64,000 bases of DNA from Rhodocyclaceae bacterium (GCA_016791145.1 JAEUNJ010000217.1:1-64000); one strand, 5' to 3'; positions 1-10,816 are shown, counted from the first letter of the stretch. Program-made: numbers and translations. The notes: generated by a model from the sequence alone, not told the origin.

Positions 1-1537
1 TGCCGGAGATGTCGTAGACCACCCGGTTGATGCCGCGCACCTCGTTGATGATGCGGTTGGAGACGCGGGCGAGCAGTTCATGGGGCAGCTCGGCCCACTT
101 GGCCGTCATGAAGTCGGAGGTCTGCACTGCCCGCAGGGCCACCACGTACTCGTAGGTGCGCCCGTCTCCCATGACGCCGACGCTCTTCACCGGCAGGAAC
201 ACCGCGAAGGCCTGGCTGGTCTTTTCGTACCAGTCGGCGCCGCGCAGCTCGTCGATGAAGATGGCATCGGCCCGGCGCAGCAGGTCCGCGTAATCCCGCT
301 TCACCTCGCCCAGGATGCGCACCCCGAGGCCCGGGCCGGGGAAGGGGTGGCGGTAGACCATGTCGTGGGGCAGTCCCAGGGCGATGCCCAGTTCCCGCAC
401 CTCGTCCTTGAACAGTTCGCGCAGGGGCTCCAGCAGCTTGAGGTTGAGCGTCTCGGGCAGGCCGCCCACGTTGTGGTGGCTCTTGATGGTGTGGGCCTTC
501 TTGGTCTTGGCGCCCGCGGATTCGATGACGTCGGGGTAGATGGTGCCCTGGGCCAGCCATTTCGCGTTGGGCAGCTTCTTCGCCTCGGCCTGGAAAACTT
601 CCACGAATTCGCGGCCGATGATCTTGCGCTTCTGCTCCGGGTCGGCGACGCCGGTGAGGTGGCCGAGGAACTGGTCGGTGGCATCCACGTGGATCACCTT
701 GACGCCCAGGTTGCGGGCGAAGGTCTGCATCACCTGCTCGCCCTCATTGAGCCTCAGCAGGCCGTTGTCCACGAAGACGCAGGTGAGCTGGTCGCCGATG
801 GCCCGGTGCAGCAGGGCCGCCACCACCGAAGAATCGACCCCGCCCGAAAGTCCCAGGATCACCTCGTCGCCGCCCACCTGGGCGCGCACCTTCTCGATGG
901 CCTCGGCCACGTAGTCGGGCATGTTCCAGTCGTGGCCGCAGCCGCAGATGTCGTGGACGAAGCGGGCGAGGATGTCGCGCCCCTTCAGCGTGTGGGTCAC
1001 CTCCGGATGGAACTGGACGGCGTAATAGCCCCGCTCCTCGTCGGCCATGCCCGCGATGGGGGTGGATTCGTTGCTGGCGATCAGCTTGAATCCGGGCGGA
1101 ACCTCGGTGACCTTGTCGCCGTGGCTCATCCAGACATCGAGCAGGCCATGCCCATCCGCATTGGTCCGGTCCTGGATGCCCTGGAACAGACGCGAATGAC
1201 CGCGGGCGCGGATTTCCGCGTAGCCGAATTCCCGCTTGTGGGCGCCCTCCACCTTGCCGCCGAGTTGCGCCGCCATGGTCTGCATGCCGTAGCAGATGCC
1301 CAGCACCGGCACCCCGAGGGTGAACACGGCATCGGGGGCCTTGGGCGTCTCGTCCTCGTAGACGGAGTTCGGCCCGCCGGAAAGGATGATCCCCTGGGGA
1401 GCGAATTCCCGTATGAATTCGTCCGAAACGTCGTTGGGATGCAGTTCGCAATAGACCTGCTGCTCGCGGACCCGCCGAGCGATCAATTGGGTGTATTGGG
1501 AACCGAAGTCGAGGATGAGTATCTTCTGATGGGCCAT
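1..1537 (-). CDS. guaA: GMP synthase (glutamine-hydrolysing), 3' end cut by window
   Basis: Converts XMP to GMP using ATP and glutamine in the cytoplasm. The protein starts [22 protein letters not shown]. The N-terminal class I glutamine amidotransferase domain shows the nucleophile in GICYGMQ and the distal FHPEVTHT. The ATP pyrophosphatase loop [11 protein letters not shown] follows near residue 230, then the C-terminal dimerisation domain. The frame is open for 512 codons to the window edge and ends in VVYDISG, so only about eight residues should be missing. A GAGG ribosome site lies eight bases before the ATG. It is downstream of guaB in the classical guaBA order, with a terminator-like hairpin between the two genes. 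Confidence 0.97.
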   Translation of the reverse strand, partial: MAHQKILILDFGSQYTQLIARRVREQQVYCELHPNDVSDEFIREFAPQGIILSGGPNSVYEDETPKAPDAVFTLGVPVLGICYGMQTMAAQLGGKVEGAHKREFGYAEIRARGHSRLFQGIQDRTNADGHGLLDVWMSHGDKVTEVPPGFKLIASNESTPIAGMADEERGYYAVQFHPEVTHTLKGRDILARFVHDICGCGHDWNMPDYVAEAIEKVRAQVGGDEVILGLSGGVDSSVVAALLHRAIGDQLTCVFVDNGLLRLNEGEQVMQTFARNLGVKVIHVDATDQFLGHLTGVADPEQKRKIIGREFVEVFQAEAKKLPNAKWLAQGTIYPDVIESAGAKTKKAHTIKSHHNVGGLPETLNLKLLEPLRELFKDEVRELGIALGLPHDMVYRHPFPGPGLGVRILGEVKRDYADLLRRADAIFIDELRGADWYEKTSQAFAVFLPVKSVGVMGDGRTYEYVVALRAVQTSDFMTAKWAELPHELLARVSNRIINEVRGINRVVYDISG

Positions 1538-1554
1538 GGTGGGTGCCTCGGATG

Positions 1555-1578
1555 AAAAAAGGGCGGCCGCGGCCGCCC
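1555..1578 (-). terminator. Intrinsic terminator-like hairpin between guaB and guaA
   Basis: On the minus strand, positions 1578-1561 form a perfect 18-base self-complementary stem (arm GGGCGGCCG). It is followed at once by six T residues at 1560-1555. It begins about 20 bases after the guaB stop and ends 17 bases before the guaA start. It could act as a partial terminator or attenuator setting the GuaB:GuaA ratio, since no separate guaA promoter is visible in the 60-base gap. Confidence 0.7.
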
Positions 1579-1597
1579 CGTCTACGCCGCCGGAGCG

Positions 1598-3114
<1,517 letters not shown>

Positions 3115-3156
3115 ACCACGCCAGGCGCGGATTTCCACGAACCCGGAGGTAGGTCA

Positions 3157-3606
3157 ATGGCGCTTTCCCGCATGGTCCTGGTGGCCCTCGCCCTGCTCCC
3201 GCTGTCGGCGGCGGCCCAGATGTACCAATGGAAGGACGCCGAGGGCCGGACCCATTATTCCGATCGCCCCCCGACCGGCAACGTCCCTTCCCGGACCATC
3301 CGGGAGGCACCCTCCCTCACCGGCGATCCCGGCGGGGCCCGCAAGGGGCTGGCCACCCAGAACATGGATTTCCGCAAGCGCCAGGGGGACAAGGGCGCCG
3401 CCGATGAGAAGGCGGAGAAGGGCAAGCAGGACGCCGAGGAGAAGGCCCGCAACTGCGAGCAGGCGAGGACCCACATGCGCAACCTGGAGTCCGGGCAGCG
3501 CATGGTGGCCACCGACGAGAAGGGCCAGCAGTCCATCCTGGACGACGCGGCCCGCGAGCGCGAGAAGGAATCGGCCCAGAAGGCCATCGACGCCTGGTGC
3601 AAGTAG
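3157..3606 (+). CDS. DUF4124-domain periplasmic protein
   Basis: A 149-residue exported protein. A signal peptide (MALSRMVLVALALLPLSAAAQ) is followed directly by the DUF4124 signature MYQWKDAEGRTHYSDRPP. The rest is a highly charged helical tail rich in Lys and Glu (about residues 80-149), probably coiled coil. The start at 3157 is preferred over an upstream in-frame ATG because GGAGGT at 3145-3150 is correctly spaced and the signal peptide then begins the protein. It is divergent from guaB, a placement common in betaproteobacteria. The molecular role is unknown; DUF4124 is a small beta-rich periplasmic domain. Confidence 0.85.
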   Translation: MALSRMVLVALALLPLSAAAQMYQWKDAEGRTHYSDRPPTGNVPSRTIREAPSLTGDPGGARKGLATQNMDFRKRQGDKGAADEKAEKGKQDAEEKARNCEQARTHMRNLESGQRMVATDEKGQQSILDDAAREREKESAQKAIDAWCK

Positions 3607-3653
3607 CCCGGTGAGGGCAGCGTCGCGCCGCTGACGGCGCGCGACACCTGCGG

Positions 3654-3971
3654 CTATTCGTCGGCCGCGCCGCCGCCCTTCTTCATCACCTTGCCCTCCG
3701 CGGCCCGCTGCTTGCGGACCTCCTTCGGGTCGGCGATCAGGGGCCGGTAGATTTCCACCCGGTCCCGCTCGCGCAGCGCCGTATCGGGCCGGGACAGCTT
3801 GCCGAAGATTCCGAACTTCCCCTTGGCCAGGTCGATTTCGGGGTACTTGGCGGCGAGTCCCGAGGCTTCCAGGGCCGCCTGGAGGGTGCTGCCCGGCGGC
3901 AACTGGAGGCGGACGACCTCCTGCCGCTCCGGCCGGGCATACACCACCTCAACCGCGATCTTCTCTGCCAT
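3654..3971 (-). CDS. rnfH: RnfH/RatB family ubiquitin-fold protein (UPF0125)
   Basis: A 105-residue cytoplasmic protein of the RnfH family. It shows the beta-grasp pattern [24 protein letters not shown] at the start and the conserved GIFGKLSRPDTALRERDRVEIYRPL in the second half, ending in a short basic tail. It overlaps the preceding ratA gene by 23 bases, so the two are co-transcribed and probably translationally coupled. The biochemical function is unsettled. The family name comes from linkage to rnf operons, which is not the case here. Confidence 0.88.
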   Translation of the reverse strand: MAEKIAVEVVYARPERQEVVRLQLPPGSTLQAALEASGLAAKYPEIDLAKGKFGIFGKLSRPDTALRERDRVEIYRPLIADPKEVRKQRAAEGKVMKKGGGAADE

Positions 3972-4395
3972 AGACGTGCGCCGCCCTTTTCACGAAGGAT
4001 TCCACGAAGGTATTGGCGATCTGGTTGAACACCGGCCCCAGCGCCTTTTCCAGCACCCGGCCCGCGAACTCGTACTGGAGCCGGAACTCGATCTTGCACG
4101 CCTTCTCGCCCAGCGGCCGGAACCGCCAGCCCCCTTCCAGGCGCCGGAAGGGCCCTTCCACGAGCCGGATGTCCATCCAGACCGGGATCTCCTTCTCGTT
4201 GCGTGTCGCAAATTCCGCCTGTATTCCCTTGTACTTGATGCGCAGGGCCGCCGCCGTCACGTGGTCGGTGCGTTCCAGCAGGCGCGTGCCACCGCACCAG
4301 GGCAGGAATTCCGGGTAGTGCTCCACCCCGTCCACCAGGGCGAACATCTCCGACGGCGTCCTCTCGATGAGGACGGATTTCTCGACTAAGGCCAT
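3949..4395 (-). CDS. ratA: RatA/Coq10-type START-domain protein
   Basis: A 148-residue START/SRPBCC-fold protein. The N-terminal [33 protein letters not shown] is the Coq10/RatA signature, and the C-terminal helix ([22 protein letters not shown]) closes the lipid-binding cup. Coq10 homologues bind ubiquinone; the E. coli member was also reported to block 70S assembly, hence the toxin name. The position between smpB (divergent) and rnfH is conserved in proteobacteria and argues for a housekeeping role rather than a mobile toxin-antitoxin pair. Confidence 0.9.
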   Translation of the reverse strand: MALVEKSVLIERTPSEMFALVDGVEHYPEFLPWCGGTRLLERTDHVTAAALRIKYKGIQAEFATRNEKEIPVWMDIRLVEGPFRRLEGGWRFRPLGEKACKIEFRLQYEFAGRVLEKALGPVFNQIANTFVESFVKRAAHVYGREDRG

Positions 4396-4482
4396 TCCTC
4401 TGCTTGGGCTAGAATCACGCGACCGCCTCGGGAAAGCGCTGCCGCTTCCGCCGGGGCGTTTTCGATTCTACCCCGCCCGTCC

Positions 4483-4932
4483 ATGAGCATCGTCGAGAAC
4501 CGCAAGGCCTCCCACGACTACTTCATCGAGGAACGCCTCGAAGCCGGCCTCGCCCTCGAGGGCTGGGAGGTGAAGGCCATCCGCGCCGGCCGGGCCCAGC
4601 TGAAGGAAGCCTACGTGGTCCTGCGCGGGGAGGAGGTCTTCCTGATCGGCGCCCACGTGAGCCCGCTGCTCTCCGCCTCGACCCACGTGAAGCCCGACCC
4701 GGTGCGCACCCGCAAGCTCCTGCTCCATGCCGAGGAGATCCGCCGCCTGATCGGCAAGGTGGAACGGGCCGGCTACGCCCTGGTGCCGCTGGACCTCCAT
4801 TACGCGAAGGGGCGCATCAAGCTGGCCGTCGGCCTCGCCAAGGGCAAGAAGCAGTTCGACAAGCGGGAGGCGGAAAAGGAACGGGACTGGAAGAAGGAGC
4901 AGAACCAGCTGCTCAAGCAGAGGGCCCGTTGA
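4483..4932 (+). CDS. smpB: SsrA (tmRNA)-binding protein
   Basis: Binds tmRNA and delivers it to stalled ribosomes for trans-translation. The 149-residue length fits the family. Diagnostic segments are [13 protein letters not shown] at the start, [15 protein letters not shown], the central [24 protein letters not shown] and the basic tail [17 protein letters not shown]. The ribosome site is weak. The stop at 4932 lies within or just before the start region of the following exporter gene. The tmRNA gene itself is not in the window. Confidence 0.97.
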   Translation: MSIVENRKASHDYFIEERLEAGLALEGWEVKAIRAGRAQLKEAYVVLRGEEVFLIGAHVSPLLSASTHVKPDPVRTRKLLLHAEEIRRLIGKVERAGYALVPLDLHYAKGRIKLAVGLAKGKKQFDKREAEKERDWKKEQNQLLKQRAR

Positions 4933-4958
4933 CCGGCACCGGTGACCGGCACGCCGGG

Positions 4959-6140
4959 ATGAGGCCCGGCATGCTGTTGTGGCTGATCACCGGCTCGCTG
5001 ATGCTGCAGCCGCTGTCGACGGACCTCTACCTCCCCACCCTGCCCCACCTGGGCGCCTATTTCGCCGTATCCCCCGCGGCGGTCCAGCAGACCCTGTCCC
5101 TGTTCGTCATCGGCTTCGGCGTCGCCCAGCTCGTCAGCGGCCCCCTGTCCGACCGCTATGGGCGCCGTCCGGTGCTCCTCGGCGGGCTTTGGGTCTACCT
5201 GCTCTCCAGCCTGACCTGCGCGCTGGCACCCGCGATGCCGGTCCTGGTGGCGGCCCGCTTCGTCCAGGCCGTCGGCTGCTGCACGGCCGTGGTCGTCGCC
5301 CGGGCCCTGATCCGCGACGTGTTCGAGCCCGCCGAGGGCGCCCGCATGATCGCCAAGGCGAGTTCGCTCCTCTCCGCGGCGCCGCTGCTGGGGCCCATCC
5401 TGGGCGGATTCCTGCAGGTGCAATTCGGCTGGCGGTCCGCATTCCTCGTGCTGGTCGCCTTCTGCGCCGCCCTGGCCTTCTCGGCCACCCGGTGGCTGCG
5501 GGAGACCAACTCGGCCCCGAACCCGGAAGCCCTGCGCCCGGCCCACCTGGCGGCCGGTTACCGGGCCATCGCCGGCCACGGCGCCTTCTGGGCCTACACC
5601 CTGCCCGGGGCCCTCTCCTATGCCGGGATCTTCGTCTTCATCGCCGGATCCTCCTTCGCCCTGATCCAGGTGCTCGGCGTCTCCACCGAGGCCTACGGAT
5701 TCTGCTATGCCCTTGGCGTCTGCGGCTATCTCGGCGGCACCCTCGTCTGCCGCCGCCTGCTGCCCAGGCTGGGGATCGATCGCACCCTGCGCGTCGGCGT
5801 GGCGGTGGCCGCCGCCGGCGCCGTGCTGTTCGCCGGCTGCATATTCGCCGGGGTGCATCACTGGGCGGTGGTCGTCGCCGGGCAGTTCCTCGCCATGGCC
5901 GCCCACGGCATCAACTTCCCTTGCGCCCAGGCCGGTTCGGTGGCGCCCTTCCCGGATCGCGCCGGCGCCGCCGCGGGCCTCATGGGGGCGGTCACCATGC
6001 TTGCCGCGCTGGCCGTCGGCACCTGGGTGGGCCAGAGCCACGACGGCACCCTCACGCCCCTGGCCTGGATCGACGCCGCCGCGGCGGGAACCCTGGCCCT
6101 GGCCGCGGCGGCCACGCGCCGCCATCGGCGGGCGGATTGA
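4959..6140 (+). CDS. Bcr/CflA-family MFS drug exporter
   Basis: Inner-membrane proton-driven exporter of the DHA1 family, 393 residues with twelve predicted helices. The Bcr/CflA hallmark is STDLYLPTLPHL in helix 1. The loop between helices 2 and 3 carries the MFS motif GPLSDRYGRRPVLL, and the helix 5 antiporter region reads AAPLLGPILGG. The start is uncertain. A TTG at 4929 would overlap smpB by four bases; ATG 4959 and ATG 4971 are also in frame, the latter with GAGG seven bases before it. Substrates cannot be told from sequence. Confidence 0.85.
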   Translation: MRPGMLLWLITGSLMLQPLSTDLYLPTLPHLGAYFAVSPAAVQQTLSLFVIGFGVAQLVSGPLSDRYGRRPVLLGGLWVYLLSSLTCALAPAMPVLVAARFVQAVGCCTAVVVARALIRDVFEPAEGARMIAKASSLLSAAPLLGPILGGFLQVQFGWRSAFLVLVAFCAALAFSATRWLRETNSAPNPEALRPAHLAAGYRAIAGHGAFWAYTLPGALSYAGIFVFIAGSSFALIQVLGVSTEAYGFCYALGVCGYLGGTLVCRRLLPRLGIDRTLRVGVAVAAAGAVLFAGCIFAGVHHWAVVVAGQFLAMAAHGINFPCAQAGSVAPFPDRAGAAAGLMGAVTMLAALAVGTWVGQSHDGTLTPLAWIDAAAAGTLALAAAATRRHRRAD

Positions 6141-6338
6141 CCCTCGCAAGCACGCCCGTCCTGCGCTCGAGTGCGCGGCGGGCGGGATCCACTGCACGCC
6201 CGCAGGCAACCCCGGCCGGGTCGCTCCCGCTGCCAGCCATGGGCCTGCGGTGTTGCGGCCCTGGGCAGACCACCCGCCCGGACGCGTCCTCCTGCGCCTG
6301 CGGCGACCGCTTCCGGGTGCGCCGGCCGTCCGCTGCGG

Positions 6339-7178
6339 TCACCAGGCCGGGGAGGGATTCCTCCCTTCCAGGATGTCCTCGCAGCGCCGCTTCACGACCT
6401 CGAGGATCTTCCGGTGCGGGATCACGTAGAAGCGGTCCTCGGCCACCGCCGCGAACACGGCGTCGGCCACGTCGTCGGCCGACAGGCGCCCCGATTCCAG
6501 GGCCTTCGCGATGCGCTCCTCCAGGGCCCGGGACATCTCGCCGGCCGGCGACACCTCCCCGTAGCGGGCCTGCCGGTTGCGCCCGGCCTGGTTGATGCCC
6601 GTCTTCACCCACGCGGGGCAAAGCAGCGAGACGCCCACCCGGCTGTTCTCGGCCTTCAGTTCCTGGTAGAGGGTTTCGGACAGGGTCACGACGCCGTGCT
6701 TGCCGACGTTGTAGGCGGCCGAGGCCGGCGTGGAGAGGAGTCCGGCCACCGAGGCCGTGTTGACCACATGGCTCTCCCCGTCCTGGGCCGCCATGCGGGG
6801 CAGGAAGTGCCGGATCCCGTGGATCACGCTCCACAGGTTCGCGCCGAGCACCCACTCCCAGTCGGCGGTGCTCATCTCCCGCACCAGGCGGGTCAGGGCC
6901 ACGCCGGCGTTGTTGCAGAGCAGGTGCACGGCGCCGAAGCGCCCGAACGCCGCCTCGGCGAGCGCCGCGACATCGGCCTCCAGGCTGACGTCACAGGCCC
7001 GCGCCAGCACCCGGTCGGGAGGACAGGCCAATTCCGCCGCGGCGGCCTGGAGGCGCGGCAGATCGATGTCGGCGAGCACCAGATTCATGCCGTCCCGGGC
7101 CGCCCGGCGGGCGAGCGCCAGGCCGATGCCGCTCGCCGCGCCGGTGATCACGGCGGTCCTGCCGGCGAAGTCCTTCAT
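6339..7178 (-). CDS. Short-chain dehydrogenase/reductase
   Basis: Classical NAD(P)-dependent SDR of 279 residues. It has the Rossmann motif TGAASGIG at residues 10-17, the NNAG motif (LLCNNAGVAL), an active-site serine region in NTASVAGLL, and YNVGKHG carrying the catalytic Tyr and Lys. The C-terminal part is longer than in minimal SDRs. The ATG at 7178 overlaps the stop of the upstream acyl-CoA ligase gene in an ATGA junction, so the pair is one operon. That context suggests a hydroxyacyl or alcohol intermediate of fatty or aromatic acid metabolism, but the substrate is not visible. Confidence 0.9.
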   Translation of the reverse strand: MKDFAGRTAVITGAASGIGLALARRAARDGMNLVLADIDLPRLQAAAAELACPPDRVLARACDVSLEADVAALAEAAFGRFGAVHLLCNNAGVALTRLVREMSTADWEWVLGANLWSVIHGIRHFLPRMAAQDGESHVVNTASVAGLLSTPASAAYNVGKHGVVTLSETLYQELKAENSRVGVSLLCPAWVKTGINQAGRNRQARYGEVSPAGEMSRALEERIAKALESGRLSADDVADAVFAAVAEDRFYVIPHRKILEVVKRRCEDILEGRNPSPAW

Positions 7179-8836
7179 GCGGCCTGCCCCGCTCGCCGTT
7201 CGCGCAGCACCCGGCGCAGCACCTTGCCCGTCGCGTTCTTCGGCAGCTCCTCGACGAATTCGACGATGCGCGGCACCTTGTAGGCGGCCAGTCGCTCCCG
7301 GCACCAGGTGACCAGTTCGTCCCGGTCGGCCTTGCAGCCCTCCCGCAGGCTCACCACGGCCTTCACCGTCTCGCCCCGGTATTCGTCGCCGACGCCCACC
7401 ACGGCGGCTTCCCGCACCGCCGGATGGGCATAGAGCACGTCCTCCACCTCCCGCGGCCAGACCTTGTAGCCCGATGCATTGATCATGTCCTTCTTGCGGT
7501 CCACCACGTAGAACCAGCCGCCGGCATCCATGAAGCCCACGTCGCCGGTGCGGAAGCCGTCCGGGCGCATGGACTCGGCCGTCTCGGCCGGCTTGCGCCA
7601 GTAGCCGTCGGCCACCATCGGGCCGCCGAGGACGATCTCGCCGATCTCGTCGTGGCCCAGACGGACACCTCCCTCCCCCTCGATCCAGGCATCGACCCCG
7701 CAGATGGGCACGCCGATGGACAGGGCCCCGGACACCGGGTCCACGCGCCCTTCCGATCCCACGGGCATGATGACCACCCCCGAGGACGTCTCCGTGAGGC
7801 CGTAGCCGTTCAGCACCGGCCAGCCGAGTTTCTCCCTCACCTGCCGCGCGACGCTGGGCGGCACCGGCGCCCCGCCGGAAGTGACGATCTCCAGGCTGGC
7901 CAGCGGCGCCGGATCGACGCCCGGCTGGTTCACCAGCGCGATGTAGGCCGTGATGGCGTTGGCCGTGTAGCGCGGCCGGTGCTCGGCAATGGCCTCCAGC
8001 ACCACGCCCGGGTCGAAGCGGTGGCAGAGGACCAGGGGCGCTGCCAGGGCCCAGGCGAGGATCATGTGGCCGGCCAGCCCGGTGATGTGGAACAGGGGCG
8101 CCGCGGCGAGGACGGGTGTGCCGGGGGCGAGCCCGTACCAGGCCTTGTGGGCCGCCGCCACCTGGACCAGGTTGGCGTGGGTGATCCGCGCCCCCTTCGG
8201 CAGCCCGGTGGTGCCCGAGGTGTAAACGATGAAGGCCACTTCGGCCGGCGCGGGCCGGTGGGCCGGCGGCCGCTCCCCGCCGCCGGCGGCGATGGCCAGC
8301 CGCAGGTCCGTTTCCGGCACCGTCGCGGCCTCGCCCGCCCCGGCGGGGAATATCCGCGGATCGTTGCGCCCCTGCATGTCCCGGGCATCCACCGTCAGCA
8401 GTATCGGCGGCAGGGTCTCCGGCGCCAGCCGCGACACCACCCCCTCCCGCAGGCCCTCCAGGCAGACCAGGGCCCTGGGCTCCGCATCGGCGAGCAGCTT
8501 GCCGAGTTCGTATTCCCGGTTCATCGGGTTGATGGTCACCACGATGCCGCCCGCCTTCCAGGCGGCCAGGGTGGCGACCAGGAAATGCGGCATGTTCTGC
8601 AGGTAGACGGCCAGCCGGTCGCCGGCCCGGAAGCCGCGCCGCTGCAGGGCCACGGCCAGGGCATCGCTCAGGCGGTCCAGTTCCGCGTAGTCGAGGCGGT
8701 GGTCGAAATAGCGCACGGCGTCACCCGACGGCGCGGCCGCCGCGGCGGCCCGGAACAGGCTCAGGGCGTCGGGCTGGGCGGGCTCGGCCGCGGCGGGAAC
8801 GCCGGCCGGATAGCTGGCGAGCCAGGGACGGGACAT
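7175..8836 (-). CDS. AMP-forming acyl-CoA synthetase
   Basis: ANL-superfamily ligase of 553 residues activating a carboxylic acid to its CoA thioester via an acyl-adenylate. It shows the P-loop VYTSGTTGLPKGA, the A5 motif NGYGLTETSSG, the A7 segment YWRKPAETAESMRPDGFRTGD, the hinge VDRKKDMINASGYKVWPREVE and the catalytic lysine region LPKNATGKVLRR. The architecture is that of medium/long-chain fatty acyl-CoA ligases. It is first gene of a two-gene operon with the SDR. The region upstream holds two copies of a dyad motif shared with the divergent binding-protein gene. Confidence 0.9.
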   Translation of the reverse strand: MSRPWLASYPAGVPAAAEPAQPDALSLFRAAAAAAPSGDAVRYFDHRLDYAELDRLSDALAVALQRRGFRAGDRLAVYLQNMPHFLVATLAAWKAGGIVVTINPMNREYELGKLLADAEPRALVCLEGLREGVVSRLAPETLPPILLTVDARDMQGRNDPRIFPAGAGEAATVPETDLRLAIAAGGGERPPAHRPAPAEVAFIVYTSGTTGLPKGARITHANLVQVAAAHKAWYGLAPGTPVLAAAPLFHITGLAGHMILAWALAAPLVLCHRFDPGVVLEAIAEHRPRYTANAITAYIALVNQPGVDPAPLASLEIVTSGGAPVPPSVARQVREKLGWPVLNGYGLTETSSGVVIMPVGSEGRVDPVSGALSIGVPICGVDAWIEGEGGVRLGHDEIGEIVLGGPMVADGYWRKPAETAESMRPDGFRTGDVGFMDAGGWFYVVDRKKDMINASGYKVWPREVEDVLYAHPAVREAAVVGVGDEYRGETVKAVVSLREGCKADRDELVTWCRERLAAYKVPRIVEFVEELPKNATGKVLRRVLRERRAGQAA

Positions 8837-8898
8837 GGCGCGGAATCTCCTTCGAGGGGGTCGAAGCCGCCACTCTAGTGCCCCCCCGGCCAGGCCCG

Positions 8899-8938
8899 TG
8901 TAGGAACTTTCCGAAACCCCCTGTAGGACATTTCCGAA
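8899..8938. promoter_or_regulatory. Two tandem copies of a 17-base dyad motif
   Basis: TGTAGGAACTTTCCGAA (8899-8915) and TGTAGGACATTTCCGAA (8922-8938) differ at two positions and start 23 bases apart. Each contains an imperfect inverted repeat (AGGA...TCCG). They lie between the divergent acyl-CoA ligase (start 8836) and binding-protein gene (start 9024). They look like an operator for a dimeric regulator; the LuxR-type regulator at 11093-11725 is one candidate, by proximity only. Confidence 0.55.
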
Positions 8939-9023
8939 GTGGCTCGGCCGGCCTCCGCGCGGGCGCGGGGCTTCCTACAATCGGCGGCGCATCATCCCCA
9001 CCGGAAAAAATCAGGAGGAGTCC

Positions 9024-10169
9024 ATGAAGTCCAAGCTGTCCCTCGCCCTGCTGGCCGCCCTCTGCCTGGGCTGGAGCGCCCGCGCCGCGGCCGACATCAA
9101 TGTCGGCATCACCGTCTCGGCCACCGGCAACGGCGCACCCCTGGGCCTGCCGCAGAAGAACACCACGGCGCTGCTGCCCGCCACCATCGCCGGGGAGAAG
9201 GTGAACTGGTTCGTGCTCGACGACGCCACCGATCCCACCCAGGCTTCGAAAAATGCCCGCAAGTTCGTCACCGACAACAAGGTCGACGTGATCATCGGCT
9301 CGTCGATCACCCCGAACACGATACCCATCATGGATATCGCCATCGAGACGAAGACGCCGTTGCTCGCCCTGACGCCCCACGACCTGGCCGGCGACCGGCT
9401 GACCTGGACCTTCTGCTTCCCCCAGCACATCGCGCTGATGTCCAAGGCCATCGCCGACCACATGGCCGCCGCCGGCTACAAGTCGGTGGCCGTGTTCGCC
9501 CAGTCCGACCCCTACGGCGACGTTTATCTCAAGGAACTGACCAGGGCCGGCGAGCCCCACGGCATCAAGGTCATGGCCGTCGAGCGATTCAACCGCAGCG
9601 ACACCTCCGCGACCGGCCAGGCCATCAAGATCGTCACCGCCAAGCCGGATGCCGTGCTGATCGTCGCCGGCGCCTCGGCCGGCGCCATGGCCCAGCTGGG
9701 CCTGGTGGAGCGCGGCTACAAGGGCCAGATCTACCAGACCCACGGCGCCGCCAACCGGGACATCCTGCGCCTGGGCGGCAAGGGCATGGAAGGCACGATC
9801 TTCGCGGCGGGGCCCCTGGTGGTCTGGAACCAGCTTCCGGACGGCCATCCGTCCAAGAAGGTCGGCGCCGACTACGCCAAGCGCTACGAGGACATGTACG
9901 GCCCCAACACCATGGGCCCCCAGGGCGGCCACCTGTGGGATGCCGTGCTGGTCCTCCAGCACGCCACCCCCGCCGCGATGAAGAAGGGCAAACCGGGTAC
10001 CCCCGAGTTCCGCCAGGCCCTGCGCGACGCGGTGGAGAGCGAGCGCAACATGGTGGTCAGCCACGGCGTGCTGAACATGTCGCCGACGGATCATTTCGGC
10101 CACGACGAGCGCGCCCGGGTCCTGCTGCGCGTCGAGAACGGCGCCTTCAAGCTGGTCTCCGGCAGGTAG
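9024..10169 (+). CDS. ABC transporter periplasmic binding protein, LivJ-type
   Basis: Periplasmic binding protein of 381 residues. A signal peptide (MKSKLSLALLAALCLGWSARAAA) is followed by DINVGITVSATGNGAPLGLPQKN, the ligand-pocket start of type I Leu/Ile/Val-binding folds. The conserved VDVIIGSSITPNT, SDPYGDVYLKEL and NRDILRLGGKGMEG segments follow. AGGAGG lies eight bases before the ATG. No permease or ATPase genes follow, so it is an orphan binding protein. Such solo LivJ homologues often accompany acyl or aromatic acid catabolism, matching the divergent acyl-CoA ligase. Confidence 0.9.
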   Translation: MKSKLSLALLAALCLGWSARAAADINVGITVSATGNGAPLGLPQKNTTALLPATIAGEKVNWFVLDDATDPTQASKNARKFVTDNKVDVIIGSSITPNTIPIMDIAIETKTPLLALTPHDLAGDRLTWTFCFPQHIALMSKAIADHMAAAGYKSVAVFAQSDPYGDVYLKELTRAGEPHGIKVMAVERFNRSDTSATGQAIKIVTAKPDAVLIVAGASAGAMAQLGLVERGYKGQIYQTHGAANRDILRLGGKGMEGTIFAAGPLVVWNQLPDGHPSKKVGADYAKRYEDMYGPNTMGPQGGHLWDAVLVLQHATPAAMKKGKPGTPEFRQALRDAVESERNMVVSHGVLNMSPTDHFGHDERARVLLRVENGAFKLVSGR

Positions 10170-10300
10170 CGCGCCCTCCGGCATCCCCGGGCAGTTGGCC
10201 GGTGGGGTCCGGGCGCGTCCGCGGGGGCGGCGGCGTCCCGGGCGAAGCTGCTATATTCGCCCGGCGATCCCGCCGCCCTTTCCTCGCATCAAGGCCTCCC

Positions 10301-10816
10301 ATGAACGCCGAAGAACTCCGCCAGCTGCAGGCCCCGATCAAGGCCCGCTACAGGGAAGACCCTGCAGCCGCCCTGCGCACCTTCCGGGCCGAGGGCACCC
10401 TGCTTCCGGACCGTCCCGTCTGCCGGATCGAGACACGCTTCGCCACCTTCGATGCCGGCCTCCACCCGGCCGCCGGCGGCGACGGCAGCGAGGCCTGTTC
10501 CGGGGACATGCTGCTGGAATCGCTGGTGGCCTGCGCCGGGGTCACCTTCAACGTGGTCGCCACCGCCATGGGCATCCCCTTCCGCTCCGCCCGCGTCATC
10601 GTCGAGGGCGACGGGGATTTCCGCGGCACCCTCGGCATCGCCAAGGACGTGCCGGTGGGCATCGCCGACATCCGCCTGCGCTTCGAGGTCGATTCCCCCG
10701 CCAGCGACGAGCAGCTCGCGGTGCTGATGCGGCAGACCGAGCGCTACTGCGTGATCTTCCAGACCCTCAGGACGCCCCCGCGCATCGAGGCGAGCCTGCA
10801 GCGGACCGGGGCCTGA
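10301..10816 (+). CDS. OsmC-family protein
   Basis: A 171-residue OsmC/Ohr-fold protein. The centre reads ACSGDMLLESLVACAGVTFNVVATAMGI, the OsmC helix with a cysteine equivalent to a catalytic thiol. RYCVIFQTLRTPP holds the second cysteine expected for thiol peroxidase chemistry near the C-terminus. The start ATG at 10301 fits the family N-terminus. It may reduce organic hydroperoxides, though many OsmC paralogues have no proven activity. It follows the binding-protein gene by 131 bases and is probably a separate unit. Confidence 0.85.
   Translation: MNAEELRQLQAPIKARYREDPAAALRTFRAEGTLLPDRPVCRIETRFATFDAGLHPAAGGDGSEACSGDMLLESLVACAGVTFNVVATAMGIPFRSARVIVEGDGDFRGTLGIAKDVPVGIADIRLRFEVDSPASDEQLAVLMRQTERYCVIFQTLRTPPRIEASLQRTGA

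Noticed and set aside
3654-4395. RatA/RatB as a mobile toxin-antitoxin module
   Set aside because: The pair is a conserved chromosomal neighbour of smpB in proteobacteria and has Coq10-like and RnfH-like housekeeping features. Nothing suggests transfer.
6141-6338. Possible gene in the gap between the exporter and the SDR gene
   Set aside because: Frames here have no family features, no ribosome site and Arg/Pro-rich shadow composition. It is a convergent gap.
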